A stretch of 24,175 bases of DNA from Actinomycetes bacterium (GCA_021827225.1 JAKAXG010000008.1:1-24175), one strand, 5' to 3'; positions 12,913-23,107 are shown, numbered from the stretch's first letter. A program made the numbers and translations. The notes: a model not told the origin generated them from the letters alone.

Positions 12913-13965
12913 ATGAAGATCGGTACCGGATTGGGAATCGGCGGCAGGACCGACCCGCAGGAGGACGTGCGGCGCATCGTCGACATGGAGAAGGCCGGGC
13001 TGGACCTGGTCAGCGTCGGTGAGGCGTGGGGCTTCGACGCGTTCACCCGGCTGGCCTACATCGCCGCCCGGACGGAGCGGATCCAGCTGGCCACCAGCAT
13101 CGTCAATGTCTTCTCCCGGTCCCCCTCCACTATCGCGGCGACGGCGGCCAGCCTGGACAAGCTGTCGGGCGGCCGGTTCGTGCTGGGCCTGGGCAGCTCG
13201 GGCGGCCAGGTCATCGAGGGCTTCCACGGTGTGCCGTTCACCAAGCCGCTGTCTCGCATAGTGGACGTGATCGGGGTGTGCCGGATCGCCTGGAGGCGGG
13301 AGAAGGTCGTCTACTCGGGCAAGACGGTGTCGGTCCCGCTGGCGGCCGGCCAGGGGGCCGGTCTCGGCAAGCCGCTCAACCTGATGGACTACCCGCTGCG
13401 GCCCGACATCCCGATCTGGTGGGCGGCGCTGACCCCCAAGGCGGTGGAGACCGCCGCCGAGCTCGCCGACGGTTGGATCCCGATCCATCTGATCCCGGAA
13501 AAAATCAAGGACGTGTGGGGCGACGCCCTGACCGCCGGGCGGTCCCGCCGCGGCGAGGGCCGCCTTCCCTTCGACATCATGGCCAGCGTCAATGTGGCCA
13601 TCGGCGACGACCTGGCGGTGGAGGAGCTGAGGGACCGCTACCGCCCCGGACTGGCCCTCTACGTCGGCGGCATGGGGGCGCGCGGGGCCAACTTCTACAA
13701 CGACATGGCGGTCGCCTTCGGCTTCCCCGACGAGGCCAGGATCATCCAGGACCTGTACCTGGAGGGCAGGAAGGACGAGGCGGCCGCCCACGTGCCGGCG
13801 GAATGGCTGGAGAAGTCCCAGCTGATCGGCCCCCGCTCCTACGTGAAGGAGCGGCTCAGCGCCTACAAGGAGGCCGGCGTCACCGTGCTGTCGGTCAACC
13901 CCCTCGGCGGCCAGGACCCCGTCAAGACCATCGAGATCATGAGGGAACTGGTCGACGAGGCCTGA
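12913..13965 (+). CDS. LLM-class F420-dependent oxidoreductase
   Basis: A 350-residue luciferase-like TIM-barrel enzyme. Family signs include the start MKIGTGLGIGG, the block ERIQLATSIVNVFSRSPS, LDKLSGGRFVLGLGSSGG, and LTPKAVETAAELADGWIP. Most actinobacterial proteins of this subtype use the deazaflavin F420 as hydride carrier, though FMN cannot be excluded. The ATG has an AGGGGAAAGGGAG purine tract upstream. It is a single gene between a hairpin and the convergent katG gene. Substrate unknown; such enzymes act on alcohols, ketones or xenobiotics. Confidence 0.88.
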   Translation: MKIGTGLGIGGRTDPQEDVRRIVDMEKAGLDLVSVGEAWGFDAFTRLAYIAARTERIQLATSIVNVFSRSPSTIAATAASLDKLSGGRFVLGLGSSGGQVIEGFHGVPFTKPLSRIVDVIGVCRIAWRREKVVYSGKTVSVPLAAGQGAGLGKPLNLMDYPLRPDIPIWWAALTPKAVETAAELADGWIPIHLIPEKIKDVWGDALTAGRSRRGEGRLPFDIMASVNVAIGDDLAVEELRDRYRPGLALYVGGMGARGANFYNDMAVAFGFPDEARIIQDLYLEGRKDEAAAHVPAEWLEKSQLIGPRSYVKERLSAYKEAGVTVLSVNPLGGQDPVKTIEIMRELVDEA

Positions 13966-14007
13966 CCCGCCTGTCGCCGTGAGGGCGCCGGGCCAGACCT
14001 CGGCGGG

Positions 14008-16242
<2,235 letters not shown>

Positions 16243-16287
16243 TCATCGAGAAGGGGCGGCCGTATCACCTGCGGCCGTCGCCCGGAG

Positions 16288-16340
16288 TTGTCCGCACTCC
16301 CCGACAAAGCTAGACTAGAACTAACTTTAGAATGAGTCAA
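16288..16340. promoter_or_regulatory. Overlapping divergent promoters for katG and the Fur-family gene
   Basis: Minus strand (katG): -35 TTGACT (16340-16335), 17-base spacer, -10 TAGTCT (16317-16312). Plus strand (Fur gene): -35 TTGTCC (16288-16293), 17-base spacer, -10 TAGACT (16311-16316). The two -10 boxes lie on the same bases, within the palindrome CTAGACTAG (16310-16318). The AT-rich stretch on the minus strand, TTGACTCATTCTAAAGTT, resembles the FurA operator known upstream of furA-katG in mycobacteria, so one bound repressor could silence both directions. Confidence 0.65.
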
Positions 16341-16384
16341 GACTAGGAGCTCATCGAAAGTCGGTCGAGGTCGAGGAGGACACC

Positions 16385-16807
16385 ATCAGCGAATTGGTCC
16401 AGCGGTTGAGGGACCGGGGATGGAGGCTGACGGCCCAGCGGCGAGCGGTGGCCGAGGTGCTGGCCGGTGAGCACGTCCACCTGACCGCAGACGACGTGTA
16501 CAGCCGGGCTCAGGGGCTGCTCCCCGAGATCAGCCTGGCCACGGTGTACAACACCTTGAACGAGCTGGTCGACATGGGTGAGGTGCTCGAGATAGCGACC
16601 GGTGACGGTCCCAAGCGGTACGACCCCAACACCGCAATCGCCCATCACCACCTCTACTGCGTGGGGTGCGGGACGCTGCGTGACGTCATACCGGACGGGG
16701 TGGACCGCCTGACCCTCCCGTCCGCCCAGCGGCACGGCTTCGAGTTGCTCGACACCGACATCGTGTTCCGGGGTCGCTGCCCGGACTGCCGGTCCGCCGG
16801 CGGATGA
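16385..16807 (+). CDS. Fur-family peroxide/iron regulator with a probable ATC start
   Basis: A 140-residue regulator: winged helix (LRDRGWRLTAQRRAVAEVL, then SLATVYNTLNELVDMGEV for DNA recognition), a His-rich hinge (AHHHLYC) and two zinc-binding pairs, C92-x2-C95 and C132-x2-C135. Next to katG it is most likely a FurA/PerR-type peroxide sensor. No ATG, GTG or TTG lies between the upstream in-frame stop (16328) and TTG 16394, whose ribosome site would be 14 bases away. The codon ATC at 16385 sits 5 bases after GAGGAGG and gives a typical family N-terminus (MSELVQRLRDRGWRLT). ATC is a rare, weak start, which would keep regulator levels low. If TTG is used, the protein loses three residues. Confidence 0.9.
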   Translation: MSELVQRLRDRGWRLTAQRRAVAEVLAGEHVHLTADDVYSRAQGLLPEISLATVYNTLNELVDMGEVLEIATGDGPKRYDPNTAIAHHHLYCVGCGTLRDVIPDGVDRLTLPSAQRHGFELLDTDIVFRGRCPDCRSAGG

Positions 16808-16872
16808 CCGGCCTGGTGGTGGTCCCCAGCCAGGACGAGGAGTCCGGCGGCGTGGTGGCCTACCGGGAGTGA
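16804..16872 (+). CDS. Possible 22-residue ORF overlapping the Fur gene stop
   Basis: An ATG overlaps the Fur-gene stop in the ATGA arrangement typical of coupled genes and opens a 22-codon frame with product MTGLVVVPSQDEESGGVVAYR plus a final E. I know no homologue. Such overlaps arise often by chance in this sequence, so this is only a candidate coupled micropeptide. Confidence 0.2.
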   Translation: MTGLVVVPSQDEESGGVVAYRE

Positions 16873-16961
16873 TGCAGCTGACGGCAGGACCTCCGGACCG
16901 GTCGGGAACCGGACGCCCGGGTGAAGTCCGCAACGGTCGGTGGCCGCCCATACTGGAGCCG

Positions 16962-17741
16962 GTGCGCAGGCGGACGATCAGGATCATGGCCGCGACCGCC
17001 GCGCTGGCGGCGGCCGCGGTGTGCTTCCTGCTCGGGACCAGCCGCTACCGCGGCTACCACGCCGCTGCCGCGTCCATCGACACCGGGCCGCCGGCGTGGC
17101 AGCCCTATCGGCGCAGCCCGGTCGGAGCCGACTCCTGGGTCCTGGCCGGCGAAGCGGCGTCACAGGCCCTTCCCGACCACCGTCCCACCGTGCTGTTCGT
17201 GGGCGACTCGCTGACGGAGTGGTGGCTGCGCTACGGCATCGCCTCCTGGGACGCCGACTTCGCCCCGCTCGGCGCCTACGACGACGGGGTGGCCGGGGAC
17301 ACCACCTCCAACGTCCTCTACCGGCTGGACACGGGCAGCCTGACCGGCATCGACCCGAGGGTGGTCGTGGTGGAGGTCGGCACGAACAACATCGGGCTGC
17401 TCGGCCAGCCGGCGGCCGAGGTGGTGACCGGCATCACCGCGGTGGTGGACACCCTGCACACCGATCTGCCGGGGGCGCGGGTCCTGCTGGAGGACCTCTA
17501 TCCCCGCAACAACGCCCACACAACGCAGCGCCTGGAGGTCAACTCCGTCAACTCCCTCCTCAGCCGCGCCCGCTTCGACACGCCGGTCACCCTGGTCAAC
17601 CCGGGGCGGGCCCTGCTCGGCGACGACCAGGCGTTCAAGCCCGGGGTGATCCACAACGATCTCCTGCACCCGACAGCGGCCGGCTACCGCATCCTGGCCG
17701 GCGAACTGGACCCGGTGATCCGGAGGCTGCTGGCCGGCTGA
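16962..17741 (+). CDS. Membrane-anchored or secreted SGNH/GDSL hydrolase
   Basis: A 259-residue esterase-type protein. The N-terminus has an arginine-rich start and a hydrophobic segment at about residues 8-25 (IMAATAALAAAAVCFLLG), fitting a signal anchor or signal peptide. The SGNH blocks are FVGDSLTEWW (catalytic Ser83), a Gly in DDGVAGDTTSNV, GTNNIG for the Asn, and D233/H236 in HNDLLHPTAAGY. It would cleave esters, possibly acetyl groups on envelope lipids or sugars, outside the membrane. GTG 16962 is preceded by CATACT at the seven-base gap seen for other leaderless genes here; the frame is open upstream to 16869, but that part is unlike a signal sequence. Confidence 0.85.
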   Translation: MRRRTIRIMAATAALAAAAVCFLLGTSRYRGYHAAAASIDTGPPAWQPYRRSPVGADSWVLAGEAASQALPDHRPTVLFVGDSLTEWWLRYGIASWDADFAPLGAYDDGVAGDTTSNVLYRLDTGSLTGIDPRVVVVEVGTNNIGLLGQPAAEVVTGITAVVDTLHTDLPGARVLLEDLYPRNNAHTTQRLEVNSVNSLLSRARFDTPVTLVNPGRALLGDDQAFKPGVIHNDLLHPTAAGYRILAGELDPVIRRLLAG

Positions 17742-17781
17742 CCCCGTGGGCCGAGCCGGCCGCCCCGTCGCCGACGGCCCG

Positions 17782-18681
17782 TCAGTTACGCCGGCCGCCT
17801 CCGTAGGCCACGGCGACGATGCGCAGGATGGACACGTACACCAGCACCAGGGCCGTCATCATGGCGAGCGCGGCCGCCCACTCGGCCTCGGCTGGGAGCG
17901 CGGCCGCTTCCGCCCGGGTGACGTAGGCGAAGTCCGTGAACAGGCTGAGCACGGCGATGGCCAGCGCCGCCACGCCGAAGATGAGCCCGCCGGTGCCCAG
18001 GCCGGCCACGCCCGGCAGGGACAGACCGATGAGCGACAGCAGCCCCACCACGATCAGGCCGAACGCCCCCATGAACGCGACCGCCACCATGCGGGGGGTG
18101 ACCCGGACCAGGCCGGTGCGGTAGAGGAACAGGGCGGCGACGAAGGTGACCGCGGTGAACACGATGGCGGCCGGCACCACGCCGTGACCGAAGGTGGCGT
18201 AGGCAGCCGACACCGACCCGAGAGCCAGGCCCTCCAGCACCGAGTAGGCAGGGGCGATGACCCTCGCCCAGCGCGTCCGGAACCAGCTGACCAGGACGAG
18301 GACGAAGGCGGCCGCCATGCAGGCGAAGGCCAGGCCGGCGGGCACCGCCAGGTAACCGAGCACCCCTGACGCCGCGGCCAGGATCGACAAGCCGGCCAGC
18401 TTGTCGTAGGTCCGGGCCGCGCTGAACAGCCCGGCGGCGTCCACCGGGCCGGGCGGTACCGGCTGGCCCCAGCCGAATCCCCCTCCCCCGCCGCCGTAGC
18501 CGCCACCGCCTGAGCCGCCACCGGCCCACCCGCCGGCGCCGCCGACCGGCCCACCCGCGTAGCCCGGGTAGGCCTGCGTACCGCTGCGGAACAGCGGGCC
18601 CGACTGGGGACCGGGCGACGGGGGCGCCGTCCGGTACTCCGACTCGATCCGCTTGAAGGCGGTACGGATAGAAGTGTCCAT
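17782..18681 (-). CDS. Bax inhibitor-1 / YccA-like multi-pass membrane protein
   Basis: A 299-residue protein with a cytoplasmic N-terminal tail of about 85 residues, rich in Gly, Pro and Ser (GGGSGGGGYGGGGGGFGWG), then about seven hydrophobic helices of the BI-1 family (for example TYDKLAGLSILAAASGVLGY, IAPAYSVLEGLALGSVSAAY and GLIFGVAALAIAVLSLF). Family members are calcium-leak channels or modulators of membrane proteases. A charged pair (FTDFAYV) near the last helices fits the conserved acidic site. I begin at the ATG at 18681: CAGAAT ends seven bases before it, and the nine residues upstream are basic and unrelated. Convergent with the SGNH gene. Confidence 0.88.
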   Translation of the reverse strand: MDTSIRTAFKRIESEYRTAPPSPGPQSGPLFRSGTQAYPGYAGGPVGGAGGWAGGGSGGGGYGGGGGGFGWGQPVPPGPVDAAGLFSAARTYDKLAGLSILAAASGVLGYLAVPAGLAFACMAAAFVLVLVSWFRTRWARVIAPAYSVLEGLALGSVSAAYATFGHGVVPAAIVFTAVTFVAALFLYRTGLVRVTPRMVAVAFMGAFGLIVVGLLSLIGLSLPGVAGLGTGGLIFGVAALAIAVLSLFTDFAYVTRAEAAALPAEAEWAAALAMMTALVLVYVSILRIVAVAYGGGRRN

Positions 18682-18817
18682 GGGTCTGATTCTGCCGCGC
18701 TGCGCCACCCGAGCGGCGGCCGGGAACCGAAGAAGTTCCTGAAAGAGCGGCCGGGAGGCCGCCTTGGCGACGGTCGCCGGACTCGAAGCTTTGCCGATTC
18801 CTTACCGGAGGGGGGCC

Positions 18818-18844
18818 TTGACGGGTGACGGCGGTCGGTAGCGT
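18818..18844 (+). promoter_or_regulatory. Candidate promoter for the DMT/NIPA-like gene
   Basis: TTGACG (18818-18823) and TAGCGT (18839-18844) are separated by 15 bases, a little short. The ATG at 18856 lies 11 bases past the -10 box and has no Shine-Dalgarno sequence, so the mRNA would have almost no leader. Confidence 0.45.
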
Positions 18845-18855
18845 TCCTACGAGCC

Positions 18856-19737
18856 ATGGACGCGCCGGTGGCCACAGCGAGTGCTCTCGGGGCGGCGATC
18901 CTGTTCGCATCAGGAACCGCCCTGCAGTACAAGGCCGCCCGGCCGCTTCCCAGCACCGGCGTCGCCGGCGGCCGGATCGTGGCCGACACCGTGCGGACGA
19001 TCGTCGGCTCCGGGCGATGGCTCGTGGGTACCGCGGTGCTGGGAGCCGGCCTCGGCATGCACGCGTTCGCCCTGCACGAGGCTCCGCTGACGCTGGTGCA
19101 GCCGCTGCTGATACTGGGAGTGTTGTTCGCCCTGCCCGCCAGCCGCTACGCCGGCGGGCCGCCGGTGGGGGCGGCGGACCTGCGCTGGGCGGCGGTGCTG
19201 GTGGCCGGCATCGCCGGCTTCCTGATCACCTCCACCCCGGCGTCGCAGCCGGCCAAGGACATCGACGGCGGGCCGGCCTTCATCGCCTTCGTCATCTCCC
19301 TGGCCGGCGTGCTGGTGTGCCTAATGGCCGCCCACCGGCGGCGCGGCCCCTTCGCCGCCACAGCCGTCGGTGCCGCCGCCGGCATCGCCTTCGGCGGGAG
19401 CGCGGCGCTGATCAAGGTGTGCACCGACGTGGCTGGCGGCGGGGTGCTGGCCCTGCTCTCCAGCTGGCAGTTCTACGGGCTGGTCGTGGTGGGCGGAACC
19501 GGCCTTCTGCTCAGCCAGCTCTCCTACCGGGCCGGCCCGATGACCGCCAGCCTGCCCGCCCTCAACACCTTGAACCCGGTGGTCAGCGTGGTCATCGGCT
19601 GGGGCGTGTTCGACGAGCGGTTCCGCACCGGTCCCGGACCGGTCGCCGTGGAGGTGGTCTCTCTGCTGGCCGCGCTGATCGCCACCATCGTGCTGAGCCG
19701 CAGGTCGGCACGCGACGCCGAGGCTCTACGCAGCTGA
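18856..19737 (+). CDS. DMT-superfamily transporter (NIPA/EamA-like)
   Basis: A 293-residue membrane protein with nine to ten predicted helices in two halves. It begins ATASALGAAILFASGTALQYKA, has LHEAPLTLVQPLLILGVLF in the first half and SYRAGPMTASLPALNTLNPVVSVVIGWGVFDE in the second, the typical EamA end-of-repeat pattern. Relatives include NIPA magnesium transporters and small-metabolite exporters; the cargo is not readable here. The gene stands alone and converges on the PAP2 gene with 44 bases between the stops. Confidence 0.82.
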   Translation: MDAPVATASALGAAILFASGTALQYKAARPLPSTGVAGGRIVADTVRTIVGSGRWLVGTAVLGAGLGMHAFALHEAPLTLVQPLLILGVLFALPASRYAGGPPVGAADLRWAAVLVAGIAGFLITSTPASQPAKDIDGGPAFIAFVISLAGVLVCLMAAHRRRGPFAATAVGAAAGIAFGGSAALIKVCTDVAGGGVLALLSSWQFYGLVVVGGTGLLLSQLSYRAGPMTASLPALNTLNPVVSVVIGWGVFDERFRTGPGPVAVEVVSLLAALIATIVLSRRSARDAEALRS

Positions 19738-19781
19738 ACCGGTCCGCTCCTCCGCACGGGTCCGGGCTGCTCGTCGGGCCC

Positions 19782-20480
19782 CTAGGGCTGGCGCTGCCGC
19801 CCCGGGTCCGGGACCGGACGCGAGGACGTCGCCGGCTCGGCCCGCCGGGGGGCGGCGTGCGCCGCCCGATGGGTCCCGGCGGCGGCGAAGACGAACGGGC
19901 GCAGCGGCTGGTAGGTGCCGATCCGGTCCACGGCGAGGGTGAGCACCGCCCTGAGGATCAGCCAGCCGATCAGCGATATGGCCGTCCCGATGACCAGGCC
20001 CCCGGCGACATCGCCCGGGTAGTGGGCCCCGACGTAGACCCTGGCGAAGGCCAGGAACAGGGCCAGGATGGTCCCCACCACGGCCAGAGCCCGGGTGGCC
20101 CGGCCGCTGTAGTGGGCGATGATCCAGAGGCCGGTCACGGCGGCCCCGGCGGTGATGGTGTGGTCGGAGGGGAACGAGTAGTCGGTGCTCCTGGCCACCA
20201 GGACCTCGACGTGGTGCAGGGTCAGGTAGGGCCTGGGGCGGGCTACCGCGTTGGCGATGATCTGGTTGATCCCCACGGCGATGATGGTGCCGGCGGCCGC
20301 CCAGATGGCCGAGGCGACGGCGCGGGGCGGGTTGGCCTGGGACCGGGCGAACCACCAGCCGAGCAGGACCAGCACGGCGAAGATGCCCACTCCGTACACC
20401 GCGTAGACCTTCATGAATCCGTGCAACCACGCGGTGTGAACCGCGAAGTTGTTCACGTCCTTGTACCAGGTGGCGTCCAC
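19782..20480 (-). CDS. PAP2-family phosphatase, BcrC-like undecaprenyl-diphosphatase
   Basis: A 232-residue membrane phosphatase of the PAP2 superfamily. Motif C1 appears as NAVARPRPY, C2 as SFPSDHT with the catalytic His, and C3 as FARVYVGAHYPGD. The combination IxNQII...RPRPY, a following HHVEVL and SFPSDH resembles BcrC, which recycles the peptidoglycan carrier lipid at the outer membrane face. The C-terminal tail (about 35 residues) is Pro/Ala/Arg-rich. GTG 20480 has AAAGGA five bases upstream and is preferred to the ATG at 20555, which would add 25 residues without hydrophobic character. BcrC-type function is likely but not certain; other isoprenyl or lipid phosphates are possible. Confidence 0.8.
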   Translation of the reverse strand: MDATWYKDVNNFAVHTAWLHGFMKVYAVYGVGIFAVLVLLGWWFARSQANPPRAVASAIWAAAGTIIAVGINQIIANAVARPRPYLTLHHVEVLVARSTDYSFPSDHTITAGAAVTGLWIIAHYSGRATRALAVVGTILALFLAFARVYVGAHYPGDVAGGLVIGTAISLIGWLILRAVLTLAVDRIGTYQPLRPFVFAAAGTHRAAHAAPRRAEPATSSRPVPDPGRQRQP

Positions 20481-20611
20481 CGGGGTCCTTTCTACTCCGT
20501 GCCGCCGACCGGTGCCCGGGAGGCCACCAAATCGGGGGTTGGCACGATGCTCCATCCTGCTGCCTTCGAGGCTTCAGCTCAGACGATAACACTCAGCGCC
20601 GCTAGTAGGTG

Positions 20612-20617
20612 TAACGT
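20612..20617 (+). promoter_or_regulatory. -10 box TAACGT for the chrB-N operon, leaderless
   Basis: TAACGT fits the actinobacterial TANNNT pattern and ends seven bases before the GTG at 20625. No -35 box stands out. GTAGG occurs on both sides of the -10 region (20605-20609 and 20616-20620 approximately), a possible regulator half-site pair. Confidence 0.5.
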
Positions 20618-20624
20618 AGGCTTC

Positions 20625-21149
20625 GTGGGTTGGAGAATCGTGACCTATCGGCTGAACGGGGAGGGATCCGGGCAGCGGGTGGGTATCTGGCGGGAGCTGC
20701 GCCGGCGGGGGGCGGTGTCGTTGCAGACCGCCACCTGGGCCATGCCGACCGGTGACCGCTTCGACGAGGGTCTGGACAAAGCGACGAGCCTGGTGGGCCG
20801 CTCGGGCGGCTCCATACTCGTGGCCGACGTGGATCCGGCCAGCCCGGCGATCGCCGAACTGGAGGCCCTGTACAACGCAGAGCGCGACGCGGAATGGGCC
20901 GAGTTCGTCTCCGAGTGTGTCAAGGCGCTGGCCGAGTTGGCCAGGGAGGTGGCCAAGGAGAAGTTCACGCTGGCCGAGCTGGACGAGGAGGAGCACAACG
21001 TCGACCGGCTGCGCCGCTGGTACCGGGAGCTGAGGGCCAAGGACCTCTTCGGCGCTCCTGGCTCGGCCACCGCTGAGGTGAAGCTCAAGGAGGCCGTCGA
21101 GGCCCTGGAGGACTTCGCCGAGCGCGTCTATGAGGCCCGCGCCCGCTAG
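20625..21149 (+). CDS. ChrB N-terminal domain protein (chromate-resistance-type regulator)
   Basis: A 174-residue protein matching the N-terminal domain of ChrB: a start of the type WRIVTYRL, then RVGIWRELRRRGAVSLQTATWAMP, and an acidic helical C-terminal half (VAKEKFTLAELDEEEHNVDRLRRWY). Full-length ChrB regulates chromate resistance genes and has a second domain that is absent here. In many actinobacteria this single-domain form accompanies a membrane transporter. It overlaps the MFS gene by one base, so it probably regulates that efflux pump. GTG 20625 follows the -10 hexamer by seven bases; a GTG at 20640 would cut off the first strand of the domain. Confidence 0.82.
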   Translation: MGWRIVTYRLNGEGSGQRVGIWRELRRRGAVSLQTATWAMPTGDRFDEGLDKATSLVGRSGGSILVADVDPASPAIAELEALYNAERDAEWAEFVSECVKALAELAREVAKEKFTLAELDEEEHNVDRLRRWYRELRAKDLFGAPGSATAEVKLKEAVEALEDFAERVYEARAR

Positions 21150-22366
21150 TGGCCCACCATTCCCCTCCTGCCGCTCCCGGCAGCGCTCCCGGCTGGGCGG
21201 TCCTGGCTCCGGTCTACGGGGCCGGGTTCGTCACCGCCTTCGGCGCCCACGCGGTGGCCGCCAACCTGGGTGCCTATGCCACCGGGCACCACAGCTCCTT
21301 GTGGGAGCTGGGGCTCCTGCTCGGGGTGTACGACCTGGCCGAGGTGGTCCTCAAGCCGGTGTTCGGCTCCGTGGTCGACCGGGTAGGGTCCCGGCCGGTG
21401 ATGCTCGGTGGGCTGGTCGCCTTCGCACTGGCCTCAGCGGCGTTCGCCGTGGCCGGCTCACCCCACTGGCTGGGCCTGGCCCGGCTGGGGCAGGGGTGCG
21501 CGGCCGCCGCCTTCTCACCCGCCGCCGGGGCGGCGGTGGCCGGGCTGGGGGGTGCCAAACGGACCGGCCGGCTGTTCGGAGGCTACGGCGGGGCCAAGAG
21601 CGTCGGCTACCTCCTCGGGCCTCTCGCCGGGGGGGCCATCGTCGACGCCGCCGGCTACCGGGCTCTGTTCGCCGTGACCGGCCTGGTTGCCGTGGGGGCC
21701 GCCGTGGGTATCGCCGCTCGCATGCCCTCCCTCGCCCCGCAACCGAAGGCCCGCTCGGGAGTGGTCACCCTCGTCGCCCAGCTGCGCGACCCCCGCTTCG
21801 TCCGCCCGGTGCTGCTCCTGGCGGCGGCCACCGGAGCTCTCAGTGCCGGGGTGGGCTTCCTGCCGCTGCTCGGCGTGCGCCACCATCTCAGCCCGCTCGC
21901 CACCGGGGCGCTCGTCTCGCTGCTGGCCGCCACCACCGCCGTGGCCCAACCCTGGGCCGGCCGGGCCCACGACCGCGGCCGCCTGCCGGCGGCCGGGCCG
22001 ACCGCCGCCCTGCTGGTCAGCGCGGCCGGGTTCGCGGTGGCCGCCGCCTGGCCGACGCCCGCCGCCCTGGCGGTGGCCGCGCTGGCCGTCGGTGCCGGGG
22101 TGGCGGTGGCCACCCCTGTCGGGTTCTCCCTGCTGGCTGCCAGCGCCCCGCCCGAGCGGCTGGGCCGCACCATGGGAGCCGGAGAGGTCGGACGGGAACT
22201 GGGTGACGCCGGCGGCCCCATGCTCGTCGGGGCCTTCGCCGGCTTCGGGCTCACCGCCGGGCTGGTCGCGCTGGCCGCCGCCCTGGCCGCAGTGGGAGGG
22301 CTCACCCTCCCCGCCCGGAGGGGAGCCCGGCAAACCGCGTCCGAGCCTGAGGGGGCGCGGCCGTGA
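21149..22366 (+). CDS. MFS transporter
   Basis: A 405-residue major facilitator with about 12 hydrophobic segments. The loop 2-3 signature is KPVFGSVVDRVGSRPVMLGG, close to the G-x-x-x-D-R-x-G-R-R family motif, and a similar sequence (AQPWAGRAHDRGRLPAAG) marks the second half. Its GTG start overlaps the ChrB-N stop by one base and its stop overlaps the DedA start by four, so the three genes form one translationally coupled operon. The substrate is unknown; with ChrB-N as neighbour an oxyanion or drug exporter is plausible, though it is not the ChrA family that moves chromate. Confidence 0.88.
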   Translation: MAHHSPPAAPGSAPGWAVLAPVYGAGFVTAFGAHAVAANLGAYATGHHSSLWELGLLLGVYDLAEVVLKPVFGSVVDRVGSRPVMLGGLVAFALASAAFAVAGSPHWLGLARLGQGCAAAAFSPAAGAAVAGLGGAKRTGRLFGGYGGAKSVGYLLGPLAGGAIVDAAGYRALFAVTGLVAVGAAVGIAARMPSLAPQPKARSGVVTLVAQLRDPRFVRPVLLLAAATGALSAGVGFLPLLGVRHHLSPLATGALVSLLAATTAVAQPWAGRAHDRGRLPAAGPTAALLVSAAGFAVAAAWPTPAALAVAALAVGAGVAVATPVGFSLLAASAPPERLGRTMGAGEVGRELGDAGGPMLVGAFAGFGLTAGLVALAAALAAVGGLTLPARRGARQTASEPEGARP

Positions 22367-22992
22367 ACATCCATCACCTCCTTTCCCAGTACGGCTACGC
22401 CGCGGTGTTCGTCCTTGTCGGCCTTGAGAGCCTGGGCGTACCGGTGCCGGGCGAGACCATCCTGATCGCCGCCGGCATCTACGCCGGCACCACCCACAGG
22501 CTGTCCATCTGGCTCGTGTTCGCGGTGGCGGCCGCGGCGGCCATCCTCGGTGACAACATCGGCTTCTGGATCGGTGACAAGGGCGGCTACCGGCTGCTAC
22601 GCAGATACGGTCACTATGTCCGGGCCGACGAGGGCAAGATCAAGGTCGGCCGCTACATCTTCGACCGCCACGGGCCCAAGGTGGTGTTCTTCGGCCGGTT
22701 CGTGTCCGTGCTGCGCACCTACGCCGCCTTCCTGGCCGGCACCTTGAAGATGCACTGGCGCAGGTTCCTCCCCTACAACGCCTTCGGCGGGATCATCTGG
22801 TCGGCCATCTACGCCTTCGCCGCCTATGGCCTGGGCAGCACCATCAACAAGGCCTCCAAGCCGTTCGACATCGGCCTGGCCATCGTCGCCGTCGTCATCG
22901 TGGTCACCGCGATCGTCCTGGTGCGCCGCCAGGCCAACAGGCTCACGGAGAAGGCCGAAGCCGCCTACCCCGGACCCCTCCCCGAGCGCTGA
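22363..22992 (+). CDS. DedA-family (SNARE-associated domain) membrane protein
   Basis: A 209-residue DedA protein. Family signs are ESLGVPVPGETILIAAG near the N-terminus, GDNIGFWIGDKGGYRLLRRYG, the basic and Gly motif FFGRFVSVLRTYAAFLAGTLKM with the conserved R-x-x-P/R region, and a final helix with a basic tail. DedA proteins are linked to transport of polyprenyl-phosphate or phospholipid carriers and to membrane-potential homeostasis. The GTG start overlaps the MFS stop (GTGA). A BcrC-like carrier-lipid phosphatase lies nearby on the other strand, so both may bear on envelope lipid recycling; this link is an inference. Confidence 0.9.
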   Translation: MNIHHLLSQYGYAAVFVLVGLESLGVPVPGETILIAAGIYAGTTHRLSIWLVFAVAAAAAILGDNIGFWIGDKGGYRLLRRYGHYVRADEGKIKVGRYIFDRHGPKVVFFGRFVSVLRTYAAFLAGTLKMHWRRFLPYNAFGGIIWSAIYAFAAYGLGSTINKASKPFDIGLAIVAVVIVVTAIVLVRRQANRLTEKAEAAYPGPLPER

Positions 22993-23002
22993 GCCCTCGC
23001 CC

Positions 23003-23023
23003 GTCGGGACTTTGCGCCCTGTC
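23003..23023 (+). promoter_or_regulatory. DosR/DevR-like box upstream of the universal stress gene
   Basis: GTCGGGACTTTGCGCCCTGTC has the GGGAC ... GCCCT arrangement of DosR (DevR) boxes, and a second half-site GTCGGGACC follows at 23021. Its centre lies about 44 bases before the predicted transcript start (23056-23057), the position usual for DosR activation. Universal stress and CBS proteins are typical DosR-regulon members, which strengthens the call. The regulator itself is not in the window. Confidence 0.6.
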
Positions 23024-23056
23024 GGGACCGGAACCGAACCTCCTAGCGTTCAGGCG

Positions 23057-23107
23057 ATGAGGGACGCGGAGGAAAGGACCGTCCCTGACGAGGCAGGCGG
23101 CGCGTGA
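23057..23107 (+). CDS. Possible 16-residue leaderless leader peptide before the universal stress gene
   Basis: The -10 box TAGCGT (23044-23049) ends seven bases before an ATG that opens the frame MRDAEERTVPDEAGGA; its stop overlaps the universal stress gene's GTG (GTGA). The downstream gene has only a weak ribosome site, so translation of this short frame could feed it by coupling. Alternatively this is simply a 47-base untranslated leader. Confidence 0.35.
   Translation: MRDAEERTVPDEAGGA

Noticed and set aside
12295..13791. 498-codon minus-strand frame
   Set aside because: Covers parts of two well-supported plus-strand genes (phosphotransferase and LLM oxidoreductase) and shows no domain.
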